Source: Corynebacterium suicordis DSM 45110 (GTDB lineage: Bacteria > Actinomycetota > Actinomycetes > Mycobacteriales > Mycobacteriaceae). Taken from it: DNA of 64,000 bases. The number at the start of each line of letters is the position of its first letter. The first letter of the stretch is position 1. Positions 1 to 8,645 of the stretch are shown in pieces. The stretch is from assembly GCF_015351405.1 (NCBI RefSeq), contig NZ_JADKMY010000001.1, forward strand, positions 868,001 to 932,000, given 5' to 3'. Both the position numbers and the translations under genes were made by a program. The notes beneath the pieces were generated by a model. The model saw only the letters and a program-made list of their open reading frames with translations. It was not told where the DNA came from and searched no databases.

Positions 1-1060
1 ACTGGAAGATGTCATCCCAGAAAGCGTCATCGATGAGCAGACGGCTCATGGTGCGCAGGAACTCACCGGACTCTGCACCCTGGATGATGCGGTGGTCATA
101 GGTGGACGTGATGGTGACCAGCTTGCCCACGCCCATTTCGCCCAGGCGATCCTCGGAAGCGCCAGCGAATTCTGCTGGGTAATCCATGGAGCCCACACCG
201 ATGATGGCGCCCTGGCCCTTGGTCAGGCGAGGCACGGAGTGGCGGGTACCGATGCCACCCGGGTTGGTCAGGGAGATGGTCACGCCGGAGAAGTCATCCA
301 TGGTCAGCTTGCCGTCGCGGGCACGTTTGACGATGTCCTCGTACTTCTCCACGAACTCGGCGAAGCTCAAGGTTTCAGATTCCTTGATGGCCGCCACGAC
401 CAGCGAACGGGTGCCGTTCTTGCCCATCATGTCGATAGCCAGACCCAGGTTGATGTGCTCTGGGGTTACCAGGTTGGGCTTGCCATCGATCTCTTCATAA
501 GAGTTGTTCATATCGGGGTGAGCCATGACCGCGCGGATCAGGGCGTAACCGATGATGTGGGTGAAGCTAATCTTCCCGCCGCCACGCGCACGCAGGGTGT
601 TGTTCACCATGGTGCGGTTTTCGAACATGAGCTTGGCTGGCATATCGCGCACCGAGGTAGCGGTGGGGATCTGCAGCGAGAGGTCCATGTTCTTCACCAC
701 GGCCTTGGCTGCACCGCGGATAACGGACTTGCCAGGTTCTGGCGCGTCCACGGGAGCCTTTGGCGCTGGTGGTGCCTGGCGTTCTGGAATGGAGGAAACC
801 TTGGTGTGGCCGGTGTCCTTTGCGGACTTTGGCTCCACCTTGGCCGCAGCTTGAGCAACTACCTGTTGCTTTACTGCGTCCTTGGAAGACATGCGACCTT
901 CTTCCTCAGCGGACGCAGGAGCTGATGTGTCCGCGCCTCCCTGAGGGTTCTTCTCGAAGAATTCGCGCCATTCTGGGTCAACTGCTTGCGGGTCTTTGCT
1001 GTACTGCTGGTACATCTGGTCCACCAGCCATGCATTCTGACCGAAATTCGCGCTGCTCAC
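1..1060 (-). CDS. odhA: 2-oxoglutarate dehydrogenase, fused E2/E1 subunit (5' part)
   Basis: OdhA decarboxylates 2-oxoglutarate in the TCA cycle; the corynebacterial protein fuses an E2-type succinyltransferase domain in front of the thiamine-dependent E1 domain. Only the first 353 codons lie here and the gene runs off the left edge. The N-terminus (SSANFGQNAWLVDQMY) is the typical docking helix. It is followed by a low-complexity Ala/Pro/Lys linker (about residues 45-105) and then an acyltransferase core. Near the edge that core carries the E2 catalytic signature TYDHRIIQGAESGEFLR. The start is GTG at 1060, with a GAGG-type ribosome site a few bases upstream. The fused ABC exporter lies upstream on the same strand, separated by 143 bases that hold a 12-base palindrome. 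The E1 domain is outside the window. Confidence 0.95.
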   Translation of the reverse strand, partial: MSSANFGQNAWLVDQMYQQYSKDPQAVDPEWREFFEKNPQGGADTSAPASAEEEGRMSSKDAVKQQVVAQAAAKVEPKSAKDTGHTKVSSIPERQAPPAPKAPVDAPEPGKSVIRGAAKAVVKNMDLSLQIPTATSVRDMPAKLMFENRTMVNNTLRARGGGKISFTHIIGYALIRAVMAHPDMNNSYEEIDGKPNLVTPEHINLGLAIDMMGKNGTRSLVVAAIKESETLSFAEFVEKYEDIVKRARDGKLTMDDFSGVTISLTNPGGIGTRHSVPRLTKGQGAIIGVGSMDYPAEFAGASEDRLGEMGVGKLVTITSTYDHRIIQGAESGEFLRTMSRLLIDDAFWDDIFQ

Positions 1061-1162
1061 GGCAGTCCTCGCCTCTTTCCTTAATGACTTCAGTGTCGGC
1101 CACCCACCCTACTACAAATGCGGGCGTGGCCCGCGACTCAGGGGCGGGGACGTTTATGTATA

Positions 1163-1174
1163 TATCTGCAGATA
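1163..1174. promoter_or_regulatory. Perfect 12-base palindrome upstream of odhA
   Basis: TATCTGCAGATA is a perfect inverted repeat about 105 bases before the odhA start, in an AT-rich island (1155-1192) between the ABC exporter stop and odhA. The surrounding sequence read on the minus strand contains promoter-like A/T hexamers. The position fits an operator or promoter of odhA, but the palindrome does not match a regulator I can name. Confidence 0.3.
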
Positions 1175-1203
1175 AATCATATTTTTTGTGACCTGCCCAA
1201 CAC

Positions 1204-4200
1204 TCACGATCCGTGTGTAATATGCCGCTCCCAGAGTTGGGCATAGTGGCCGCGCAGCGCCAGCAATTCCGCGTGGGTTCCGCTCTCCACGATCTGCCCT
1301 CCATCCATCACCAGCACGCGATCCGCCCGAGCCGCGGTGGCCAGGCGGTGCGCAATGATGATCGCAGTGCGTCCCTGCACCGCGTGCGTGATGGCCTTCA
1401 CCACCTTCTCCTCTATTTCTGGCGGCAGCGTGGAGGTGGCTTCATCCAGCACCATGACGGAAGGCTGCAGCAGCACCGCCCGAGCCAGCGCGATGATTTG
1501 CCGCTGCCCCGCGGAGAGGTTTCCCCCGAGTTCATCCAACGGTGCAAGGAAACCGCCCGGGATACCCGCGATGATTTCCTCCCCGCCGATCTCCCGGACC
1601 GCGCGTTGGATCTCCTCCCGGCTGGCATCCGGTTGCCCAAAGGCGATGTTGTGGGCCACGGTGGTGGGGAAGAAGTAGGGCTCCTGGGCAACCGTTCCTA
1701 TTTTTCGACGCCACCCTTCCAATTCCGCCTCCCGTATCGGCAGCGCCGGAGCATCGGGGTATTCCGCGAGCACCGTGCCTTGTTGGGGGTCATACCAGCG
1801 AGCTACCAGTTTGCCGAGCGTGGACTTGCCCGCACCCGTTGCTCCCACCACAGCCGTGACGCCGCTGATGGTGGTGTCGATGTCCAAGACGGGATCCTGC
1901 TCGGAATCGGTGGAGTAACGGAAGCGGGTGGCGTCGAAAGCAATCGACGGAACCCCGCTTACCGGCACCGGACGAGGGGAGGCAGGGCTGCGGACCTCGG
2001 GCTCGGTGCGGAGGAAATCGCCGATGCGGGTGAGGCCCACGGACGCCTGCTGGAAGCTGTCGAAGATCTGGGAGAGCTGCTGGACTGGGCCGAAGAAGAT
2101 GGAGAGGTACAGGCTGAACGCCACCACCGCACCCTCGGTGGTGTGACCGCTGGCGATCAAAGAGCCACCGGCGGCCAGGATGCTGGCCTGGGCCAGCTCG
2201 GTGAGCCAGTTGATGCCGGGGAAGAAGATGCTCACCGCGGCTTGGGCCTTGGTGCGCAGGTGCCTGTATTTGGCGGATTCGCCGTCCAAGCGCGCGGCCA
2301 GGTGAGGGCCGTAGCCGTAGCTCTGGGTGGCCAACAGGCCGTAGATGGATTCTTGGAACGTGGAGTTGACCTGACTGACCTGCGCGCGGGACTCGGTGTA
2401 CAGCCGGCTGGCGGTGCGCTTGAATACCCAGGAGGCCACGGCGATGATCGGCAGGAACAGGGCGGTGATTGCCGTGAGCGTGGGATCGGTGAAGAGCAAC
2501 ATGGCCAGTACGCCGATGAGCACCGTGACGCTGACGATGGTCTGGGACAGGCCATTGTAGAGGAAATTCGAGAGCGAATCGATATCCGTGGTCAGGCGGG
2601 TCATGATCTGCCCGGAGGAATGCGTCTCAAACCACTTGATGTCCATGCGGCCCAGTTGGCGATAGCACCGCAGGCGCAGGGCATACAGCAAGTTTTCCCC
2701 CGCGCGCATGGTCAGCACGGTATTCAGAGCCAGCGCTGCCCAGCTCACCAGCACCACGGCCAGTGCTGCCGCGGCCATGGAGGCAATCACTGAAAGGTTG
2801 GTCTTGGCCACTCCTTCATCCAGCGCGTAGCGGATGAAGCTGGGCAGGGTGATATCCGCCAACACCGTGACCAACAGGGTGGCAACCACCGCGATCAGCG
2901 GCATGCGGATGAGGGAGATGAGGGAGCGCAGACTGAAAGGCGCGGTGTAGCTCTCGACGCGTGGGGATTCTTTGGTTGCGGAGTAGATGGCCTCGGCCCC
3001 GGCGGGGGATTCCTGCAGGGCAGATGCGGCACGCGGGGGATCGGTTGGCCAGAGTTCGTGAGACTGCGGTTCCGGGAGGGTGAGCGTGGGCTGTTGCTCG
3101 GTGGAATGCCGGTGGCCGATCACCACTGTGGTCAGGCCCTGGGTGCGCTCCTCCAGGTTCTGCATGATGCGGTGTTCGGTGATGGTGTCGATGGCGGAGG
3201 TGGCGGCGTCGAGAATAAGGAACGAAGGGTTACGCAGGACCGCGCGGGCCAGGGCGATGCGCTGGCGCTGGCCACCGGAAAGAGTCAGTCCGCGTTCCCC
3301 GACCACCGTGTCGAGTCCGCCAAGATCGGCCACGAAGCCATCCGCGCACGCGACCCGGAGCGCTTCGAGAACCTGCTCATCGGTGGCCTTGCTGCCCAGG
3401 CAGACGTTCTCGCGGATGCTGGCAGAGAAGAGAAAGGGCTCGTTGGCCACCAGAATCGGGCGGGCATTTTCCGGCACGTCCAACAGTGGCAGCGCGGTGC
3501 CATCGGCCAGCTCCGCGCGGAAATTACTGGCGGCCTCGGTGCGCAAGCCTGCGAGGGCGTGGGCCAGGTAAGTTTTTCCGGAAGCTGGGCCGCCCATGAT
3601 CACGGTGGTGCGGCCAGCGGGAATGTCCACGTGTACGGGGTGGCCATCGCGGGAATTGAGGGTGCCGCGGAGGCTGACAACGGGGTTGCTCGGTGATTGT
3701 TCAGGGTTGGGGCGGACGGGCAGCTCCAGAAGTTCTTCCAAGCGGCGCACCGAGGAACGGGCCACGAACACTCCCACCAGCATGGAGGAGGTCATGCGCG
3801 TGAGGCGCGCCAACATGGTGATGAACGTGGCGGTGGCCAGGAATTCGCCCACAGTGAGTTGGCCGTGTGCGGCTAACCAGCCGCCAACCGCGACCACCCC
3901 GACCAGCATGATGTTGGGCAGCGCGTTGAGCGCGGGCTGGAATCGAGCGGTGATGTGCCCCACCACGAGCCGCAAACCAAAGAGCGTGGAAGCCAGCTCA
4001 GTGAAGCGCGCCAGCATCCGGGGTTGTTGCCCGAAGTTCTTCACCACCCGCACGCCTGCCACGGAGTGCTCGATGTGCGAGGCGATCTCCGCGGTCTGCT
4101 GTTGCGCCACCCATGTGGCCGGGTAGAGGCGCTTGCGGGAGCGGGCGGCCACGAAGAACATCACCGGCAGGTGCGCGATTACCAACAGTCCCACGGGCGG

Positions 4201-4629
4201 GGACATGAACAGCAGAATTCCGCAGATCAGTACCACTTCCAGCAACCCGGTCAAGATGATGGGCAGCGTGGCCACCATCGATTGCACCTGACCCAGATCG
4301 GAAATAGTGCGAGAGACCACTTGTCCCGTGCGCAAGCGGGCCGATTGGGCTGCATCAATGGACAACAGCCGGCGCATCACCGCCAGGCGCAGGGAATGCT
4401 GCACGTGCACGGATAGCGTGCCGGAGAGAAAACGCCTGGAGCCATGAATCGCAAAACGCGCCGTTGCTGCGGCGAGCAGACCGGCGATGGCACCACTGTG
4501 GCCATCAATCGCGGCTCCCGCAAACAACGGCGCGAGTACAGCAACCCCCGGCACCAGCACGCTACATATCAGTACTCCCGCGAGGAGCCAGGAATGCTGA
4601 CGAATGTAGAAGAATAATGTGCTGGTCAC
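1204..4629 (-). CDS. Fused ABC exporter (TMD-NBD-TMD-NBD) with one degenerate ATP site
   Basis: This is a single 1141-residue polypeptide with two complete exporter half-units, each made of about six membrane helices and an ATPase domain. ATPase 1 has Walker A GGPASGKT (346-353), an Asn instead of the Q-loop Gln (VANEP), LSGGQ (450-454), LILDAA with Ala475 where the catalytic Glu belongs, and H-loop His506. ATPase 2 has Walker A GATGAGKST (929-937), Q982, the altered signature LSAGQ (1038-1042), catalytic DE (1062-1063) and His1094. Together these changes predict one competent and one degenerate nucleotide site, as in heterodimeric multidrug exporters. A fused exporter beside odhA is, as I recall, conserved in corynebacteria. 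The start is GTG at 4629 with only a weak ribosome site. The substrate is unknown; drug or lipid export is the family's usual role. Confidence 0.9.
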   Translation of the reverse strand: MTSTLFFYIRQHSWLLAGVLICSVLVPGVAVLAPLFAGAAIDGHSGAIAGLLAAATARFAIHGSRRFLSGTLSVHVQHSLRLAVMRRLLSIDAAQSARLRTGQVVSRTISDLGQVQSMVATLPIILTGLLEVVLICGILLFMSPPVGLLVIAHLPVMFFVAARSRKRLYPATWVAQQQTAEIASHIEHSVAGVRVVKNFGQQPRMLARFTELASTLFGLRLVVGHITARFQPALNALPNIMLVGVVAVGGWLAAHGQLTVGEFLATATFITMLARLTRMTSSMLVGVFVARSSVRRLEELLELPVRPNPEQSPSNPVVSLRGTLNSRDGHPVHVDIPAGRTTVIMGGPASGKTYLAHALAGLRTEAASNFRAELADGTALPLLDVPENARPILVANEPFLFSASIRENVCLGSKATDEQVLEALRVACADGFVADLGGLDTVVGERGLTLSGGQRQRIALARAVLRNPSFLILDAATSAIDTITEHRIMQNLEERTQGLTTVVIGHRHSTEQQPTLTLPEPQSHELWPTDPPRAASALQESPAGAEAIYSATKESPRVESYTAPFSLRSLISLIRMPLIAVVATLLVTVLADITLPSFIRYALDEGVAKTNLSVIASMAAAALAVVLVSWAALALNTVLTMRAGENLLYALRLRCYRQLGRMDIKWFETHSSGQIMTRLTTDIDSLSNFLYNGLSQTIVSVTVLIGVLAMLLFTDPTLTAITALFLPIIAVASWVFKRTASRLYTESRAQVSQVNSTFQESIYGLLATQSYGYGPHLAARLDGESAKYRHLRTKAQAAVSIFFPGINWLTELAQASILAAGGSLIASGHTTEGAVVAFSLYLSIFFGPVQQLSQIFDSFQQASVGLTRIGDFLRTEPEVRSPASPRPVPVSGVPSIAFDATRFRYSTDSEQDPVLDIDTTISGVTAVVGATGAGKSTLGKLVARWYDPQQGTVLAEYPDAPALPIREAELEGWRRKIGTVAQEPYFFPTTVAHNIAFGQPDASREEIQRAVREIGGEEIIAGIPGGFLAPLDELGGNLSAGQRQIIALARAVLLQPSVMVLDEATSTLPPEIEEKVVKAITHAVQGRTAIIIAHRLATAARADRVLVMDGGQIVESGTHAELLALRGHYAQLWERHITHGS

Positions 4630-4647
4630 AGGAGAAAGGGCAGGTTC

Positions 4648-5403
4648 CTACTTGTTAGCGGAACCGGCTTGAGAATCCTTGAATGCAACCATCAGGCTGT
4701 TGACCTGCTGGATCATCGCATCGGCGATCTTGCGGTTGGCCTTGGCGCCGAGCACGGCACCCAGACCGAACGGCAGGATCTTGGCGACCATCGCGCCACC
4801 GAAGCGGCGTCGCATCTGCTTGAACGCGATGCGGCCCAGGGAAGAGTTCACGACCTTGAGATCCCGGCCGGAAGCATTCTTCAGACCACGCAGAGACTTG
4901 ATGGAGCCCAGCGCGCCGTCCTGGGTAAGGGCCTGCACCAGCTCGTTTCCGGAAGCCCCGGAGACAACCGTGAGCACGATGGTGCGGCGCTTCTCTGGAT
5001 CAGAGATATCAACGCCGTGGAGCTCGGCGGAGGCCAGCGCGTACAGGCCACACGCCTCCAGCAGAACTGCGGACTCACCGGCGATTCCACCGAGGGAGAG
5101 CAAAGTACCGATTCCGGGCATCGCAGCGAGACCGCCGGTTCCCAGGCCGGTGCCGGTAGCCAGGTTTTTGAAGTGAGCGTCCAGTACGCGCTGCTTTTCT
5201 TCCACAGACTTGCCAGCGTGTTTAGCTTCTACCTTTTGCACGTAAGCGTGCACCGCTGGCTGCTGCACGGATGCCGCGCGGTCCACGCCCTTAAAGAAGC
5301 GCCCAGCGATGGGGCCACTGGGGTATTCCTTGTTATCTAGGGGATTGGCCGGCTGCTGTGGCTCGGCGTTCTTATCCTTCTTCTTGTTAAAAAAGAGTCC
5401 CAT
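4648..5403 (-). CDS. Conserved hypothetical protein, EcsC-like with Gly-rich hydrophobic segment
   Basis: This gene encodes 251 residues and I do not recognise a firm function. The N-terminus is lysine-rich (MGLFFNKKKDK). The middle holds a glycine/alanine-rich hydrophobic stretch (GLGTGGLAAMPGIGTLLSLG, about residues 92-111) that could insert in or lie on a membrane, followed by amphipathic helices. The C-terminus has a second Gly/Ala-rich segment (ILPFGLGAVLGAKANRKIAD). The pattern resembles the EcsC family, but that is only an impression. I chose ATG 5403 because AAGGGA lies 8-9 bases upstream; an in-frame extension to 5481 lacks a ribosome site. The ABC exporter gene starts 18 bases beyond its stop, so the two are probably co-transcribed. 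Confidence 0.75.
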   Translation of the reverse strand: MGLFFNKKKDKNAEPQQPANPLDNKEYPSGPIAGRFFKGVDRAASVQQPAVHAYVQKVEAKHAGKSVEEKQRVLDAHFKNLATGTGLGTGGLAAMPGIGTLLSLGGIAGESAVLLEACGLYALASAELHGVDISDPEKRRTIVLTVVSGASGNELVQALTQDGALGSIKSLRGLKNASGRDLKVVNSSLGRIAFKQMRRRFGGAMVAKILPFGLGAVLGAKANRKIADAMIQQVNSLMVAFKDSQAGSANK

Positions 5404-5529
5404 TGTCTTTTCCCTTTCTTCTTTTTCACTTGTCCTGCACTGGAGAGTAAGAGTAATGGAATTTTCCCCAGCTCGTGGCAATGGTCCATTGGCTGCGAAG
5501 TTTGACCTCGAGTCCTATTATCGAGCGTC

Positions 5530-7068
5530 ATGACAGCCACCGACCAGCCCGAGGAGCCGCAGGGCTCATTTATCGACGCCACCCTGGCCGATGGAACACT
5601 GCGCGGGTTGGTTGTCGATGGCGTGCGTACGTGGCGGGGAGTTCCCTATGGGGTTGCCGCCAGGTGGAAAGCGCCGCGCCCCGTGCGCTGGGAGGGCGTA
5701 TGGCCTGCTGATGAGTATGGCCCGGTGGCTCCGCAGACCACATACACGCTCAAGGATGAAGTGGTCGGCGAAGAAGACTGCCTGAATCTGGATGTGGTTC
5801 GCCCGGATACCGAGGAGACGCTGCCGGTGGTGGTTTATCTGCATGGGGGCGGATTTTTCGCAGGTGCCAGCCACACCGCGGTGCTGCGGGGCTTCAACTT
5901 CTCCCGGCAGGTCAATGCCGTGTACGTAGCAGTGAATTTCCGGCTTGGTGTGTTCGGTTACCTGGATATGAGCTCGCTGGGAATCCCCGGCAGCGAGGAT
6001 TACGAGCCCAACCCCGCGCTGAAGGATCAGTTGCTGGCACTGCGATGGGTGCAGGAAAACATCGCTGCCTTCGGTGGTGATCCCGCTCGGGTGACGCTGA
6101 TGGGAGAATCCGCTGGCGGCTCTGCAATCGGCGCGCTACTCGCCACCCCGAGCGCGCAGGGGTTGTTTCACCGCGTGATTCTGCAATCCGCCCCGGTGCT
6201 GACCGTGCATGGCCCGGAGCAGTCCAAGACCTGGTCGCGGAAATTGGTGCAGTATGCGGGACTGACCCCGCGCACGGTTTCCGTGCGGGATTTAGAGAGT
6301 ATGTCCGCGGGGGATTTGGTGCGCGCCGGGCAGCAGATGCTGTGGCGCGGGCGAGGCTTGTGGGAACTCAACTCGTGTTTCGGAAACACCGTTGATGGGC
6401 GCACCATGCCCGAGCACCCTCTAACCGCCTTTGAGAACGCTCACCAGCATCAGGTGCCGATGTTGATTGGCACCAATGATGATGAACTCAGCGCCACGCA
6501 GGTGTTGTTCTTCACCAAGGGCAAGCGGGCGCAGGCGGTGCGCACCATGCTGGAGGCCCATGACCCAGAGCTGGCCTCGCAGCTGGCCGAGGCTTATGGG
6601 GACGTGGGTAAGCGGCAGGCGTTTGCCAACCTTCTTTCGGACGCCGTGTTTTGGGCGCAGTCAGTTCGTCTGGCAGACCTGCAGGCGCGCTCCGGCAACG
6701 AGGTGTGGATGTATCGCTTTGATTACGCGCCCGCGCTGCTGCGCCGGCTGGGGGTTGGGGCGATGCACTCGATGGAGCTATCCGCCCTGTTCGGTGATGC
6801 CAGCGCGTCCAAGGCGCGCGTGCTCTTGGGCTCGGACATGGACCAGGTGACAGCAGAAATGCAGGGAGCGTGGGCCCGATTCATCTGGGGAGAAAACCCA
6901 GGTTGGGAACGTTATACCGAGGCCACGCGAGCCACGCGGATTATCGAGAGAGATTCCCGCACTGAGTACGATCCGCGCCGGGCTCACCGCGAAGCGTGGG
7001 AGAGTTTTCGGATGCATGGGTGGATGGGTGAAGCGGAAGGAATCCCTTTGCCACGGCCCGGACGGTAG
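5530..7068 (+). CDS. Carboxylesterase, type B family
   Basis: This is a 512-residue alpha/beta hydrolase of the carboxylesterase/p-nitrobenzyl esterase family, which hydrolyses carboxylic esters. The nucleophile elbow GESAGG places the catalytic Ser at residue 194. The oxyanion-hole motif HGGG is at 105-108, preceded by a beta strand (PVVVYL). The likely acid is Glu319 (NDDELSA) and the His is 413 (AMHSMEL). The EDCLNLDV motif near residue 80 is also typical. No signal peptide is visible, so it is probably cytoplasmic. It is divergent from the EcsC-like gene (127 bases between starts). The natural substrate cannot be told from sequence. Confidence 0.9.
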   Translation: MTATDQPEEPQGSFIDATLADGTLRGLVVDGVRTWRGVPYGVAARWKAPRPVRWEGVWPADEYGPVAPQTTYTLKDEVVGEEDCLNLDVVRPDTEETLPVVVYLHGGGFFAGASHTAVLRGFNFSRQVNAVYVAVNFRLGVFGYLDMSSLGIPGSEDYEPNPALKDQLLALRWVQENIAAFGGDPARVTLMGESAGGSAIGALLATPSAQGLFHRVILQSAPVLTVHGPEQSKTWSRKLVQYAGLTPRTVSVRDLESMSAGDLVRAGQQMLWRGRGLWELNSCFGNTVDGRTMPEHPLTAFENAHQHQVPMLIGTNDDELSATQVLFFTKGKRAQAVRTMLEAHDPELASQLAEAYGDVGKRQAFANLLSDAVFWAQSVRLADLQARSGNEVWMYRFDYAPALLRRLGVGAMHSMELSALFGDASASKARVLLGSDMDQVTAEMQGAWARFIWGENPGWERYTEATRATRIIERDSRTEYDPRRAHREAWESFRMHGWMGEAEGIPLPRPGR

Positions 7069-7092
7069 CCGGGTAGCCCGAGGAGGGTTAAC

Positions 7093-7200
7093 ATGAGTGC
7101 GAGCGTCGGTGCTTGCCGGGGTGACTGTCACAGACAAACGGGGAAACTCGTGGGAAGGAACCTGTTGTGGGTTTCTATGAAGACATTGCTGAAGCCTTAG
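7093..7200 (+). CDS. Possible 35-residue leader ORF overlapping the next gene
   Basis: An ATG at 7093 follows a strong ribosome site (GAGGAGGG, 7079-7086) at good spacing. It opens a 35-codon frame ending at TAG 7198-7200. The predicted peptide (MSASVGACRGDCHRQTGK...) matches nothing I know. The frame overlaps the first 34 bases of the following acidic-protein gene in a different frame. It could be a translated leader that couples translation to that gene. It could also be chance: the ribosome site is the main support. Confidence 0.25.
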   Translation: MSASVGACRGDCHRQTGKLVGRNLLWVSMKTLLKP

Positions 7201-7997
7201 ATTCCGAGGACATCGAATCGAGGATCGCTGAAGATACTCTGTTCGTACCCATTGCTCCGGAGCTGGAGATTCAGTTCTCACTGATCCAAGGCGTGGGAGC
7301 TGCCGAATCTATCCAGGCCGCGAATGTATTCGTGGCGATGGCTGATGTTTCCGACGAGGATGAGCAGTTTGATGCGGCCCTCGTCGGAGTGGTGTTTTCT
7401 GTGGAAGCCGCTGTCCGCGAAGTGGCCAAGTACATGGCCATGGATCAGGTCATCAGCGTGCTCAATGAACTGCTTGAGGGCGACGATGAGCGCCTGGACG
7501 AGCTGGAGTTTGAGCAGGACCCTTACGAGCCTTTCGTGGTGTACGCCTCCGTGGGCGAGGATTCAGTGCTGATCGTGGAGCTCAGCTCCGAAGGTGCGGC
7601 ACCGACCGGAAACGTGAGCTTTGTGACCTATGGCGATGACTTCGACGAATTGCTGGAGCAAGCCACTGAAGAACTCATCGAAGATGATGAGGATGTGACC
7701 GAGAGCGAGAAGCAGGAGATTTTCCGCTCCGCGGTTGCCGATGTGGGGGAGCAGACCCGCGAAGTACTGGAACTGGGAACCTTCGAAGACTTCGAAGCAA
7801 TGTTTGATGCCCTGGCCGTGGCAGCGCAGCAGGCATACGACTGGGAAGAGATGCTGGTTCCCCTGGATGATCGCTACGAGTTTGATCTCGGAGACGATGA
7901 AGATGACGACGACGATGAAGAGGATTTCTTCCCCGAGGATGCAGATGCAGACCTCGATGGTGAAGACCTCATGGACTTCGACGAGGACGACGAGTAA
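7167..7997 (+). CDS. Acidic hypothetical protein with Asp/Glu-rich C-terminal tail
   Basis: This gene encodes 276 residues of unknown function. The start is GTG 7167 with GGAAGG 8 bases upstream. The body (about residues 1-240) looks like a folded alpha/beta protein with repeated acidic surface helices. The last 40 residues are dominated by Asp and Glu (for example DDEDDDDDEEDFFPEDADAD), giving a very acidic protein. There are no membrane segments, cysteine motifs or nucleotide-binding motifs. Such tails can bind basic proteins or divalent cations, but no specific role can be assigned. It stands alone: the esterase ends 99 bases upstream and a convergent gene shares the terminator downstream. 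Confidence 0.75.
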   Translation: MGFYEDIAEALDSEDIESRIAEDTLFVPIAPELEIQFSLIQGVGAAESIQAANVFVAMADVSDEDEQFDAALVGVVFSVEAAVREVAKYMAMDQVISVLNELLEGDDERLDELEFEQDPYEPFVVYASVGEDSVLIVELSSEGAAPTGNVSFVTYGDDFDELLEQATEELIEDDEDVTESEKQEIFRSAVADVGEQTREVLELGTFEDFEAMFDALAVAAQQAYDWEEMLVPLDDRYEFDLGDDEDDDDDEEDFFPEDADADLDGEDLMDFDEDDE

Positions 7998-8012
7998 TTA
8001 ACTCCTCCCTAG

Positions 8013-8050
8013 CGGCCGCTTGAGATCACTCTCAGGCGGCCGTTGTCTTT
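8013..8050. terminator. Bidirectional intrinsic terminator
   Basis: A 13-base-pair stem (CGGCCGCTTGAGA / TCTCAGGCGGCCG, one G-T pair) with loop TCAC is followed by a T-rich stretch (TTGTCTTTT) on the plus strand. It ends the acidic-protein gene. The stop codon of the convergent minus-strand gene (8032-8034) lies inside the stem, so it probably serves both. Confidence 0.85.
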
Positions 8051-8523
8051 TCCCGGACGGCGGGGCGTTGAAGATCTTGCTCCGTCACCAGACAATTCCA
8101 CGTCCACGTGAGTTTTTCTGGATCATGCTCCTGCTGCATCCAGCTCTCACCCGTGACAGTGCGGAAAAGTGAGTGGATCTCGGCGGAAACGCTGGGCACA
8201 CTCCCGCCCAGGGAATCCTCATCCACCATTGCGCTGAGGGTGACGAGGAACAGCGCTTCCTGCTCGGGCGCGGGAGAGCCGGTGATCTTCTCCCACATCA
8301 CGGTGGAGATGCGGTGCTTTGAAGCAAACACCAACGCTTCCGCGGACTTGAGATGCACGGATATGGACGGCGCGCGCCAACCGGGACTGATGCGAATTCG
8401 ACTGCGGGGATGCCGGAGAACGGTCTTGAGCTGCTCGCCCAATTTCATGGTGTGAGCAGTGGGGATGAGGTGAGATAGCGGGAACCCGCTGTGGGCAGTG
8501 GCTGGGCGGCGGAGGGGCAGCAT
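8032..8523 (-). CDS. Small hypothetical protein, divergent from FAD oxidoreductase
   Basis: This gene encodes 163 residues of unknown function. ATG 8523 is preceded by AAGGAGA at ideal spacing, the best reason to believe the gene; a downstream ATG (8448) lacks a site. The sequence has no recognisable catalytic motif, signal peptide or membrane helix. It is basic in the N-terminal third (LRHPRSRIRISPGWRAP) and mixed later, with several Trp residues near the C-terminus (WTWNCLV). It ends in the shared terminator. Its upstream region, shared with the FAD oxidoreductase, holds a GAAC-N4-GTTC palindrome. A plus-strand frame over the same DNA has no ribosome site and is taken as a shadow. Confidence 0.55.
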   Translation of the reverse strand: MLPLRRPATAHSGFPLSHLIPTAHTMKLGEQLKTVLRHPRSRIRISPGWRAPSISVHLKSAEALVFASKHRISTVMWEKITGSPAPEQEALFLVTLSAMVDEDSLGGSVPSVSAEIHSLFRTVTGESWMQQEHDPEKLTWTWNCLVTEQDLQRPAVREKTTAA

Positions 8524-8645
8524 GGACGGTTCTCCTTGCGGGTGTTTGTGGGGAGTGTGAGTTGGGTGTTCGCGGTGTTCGTTTGCTTGACGAGTGTCAG
8601 AGTAGGAGAGGAGCGGGACAGACGATGGTGGCGTCGAATAAATAA

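Noticed and set aside
92-925. Plus-strand frames at the left edge
   Set aside because: The opposite strand encodes the OdhA N-terminal and acyltransferase region continuously from GTG 1060 to the edge, including TYDHRIIQGAESG.
8108-8455. A 115-codon plus-strand frame opposite the small minus-strand gene
   Set aside because: It has no ribosome site; the minus-strand frame has AAGGAGA at ideal spacing and ends in a terminator.
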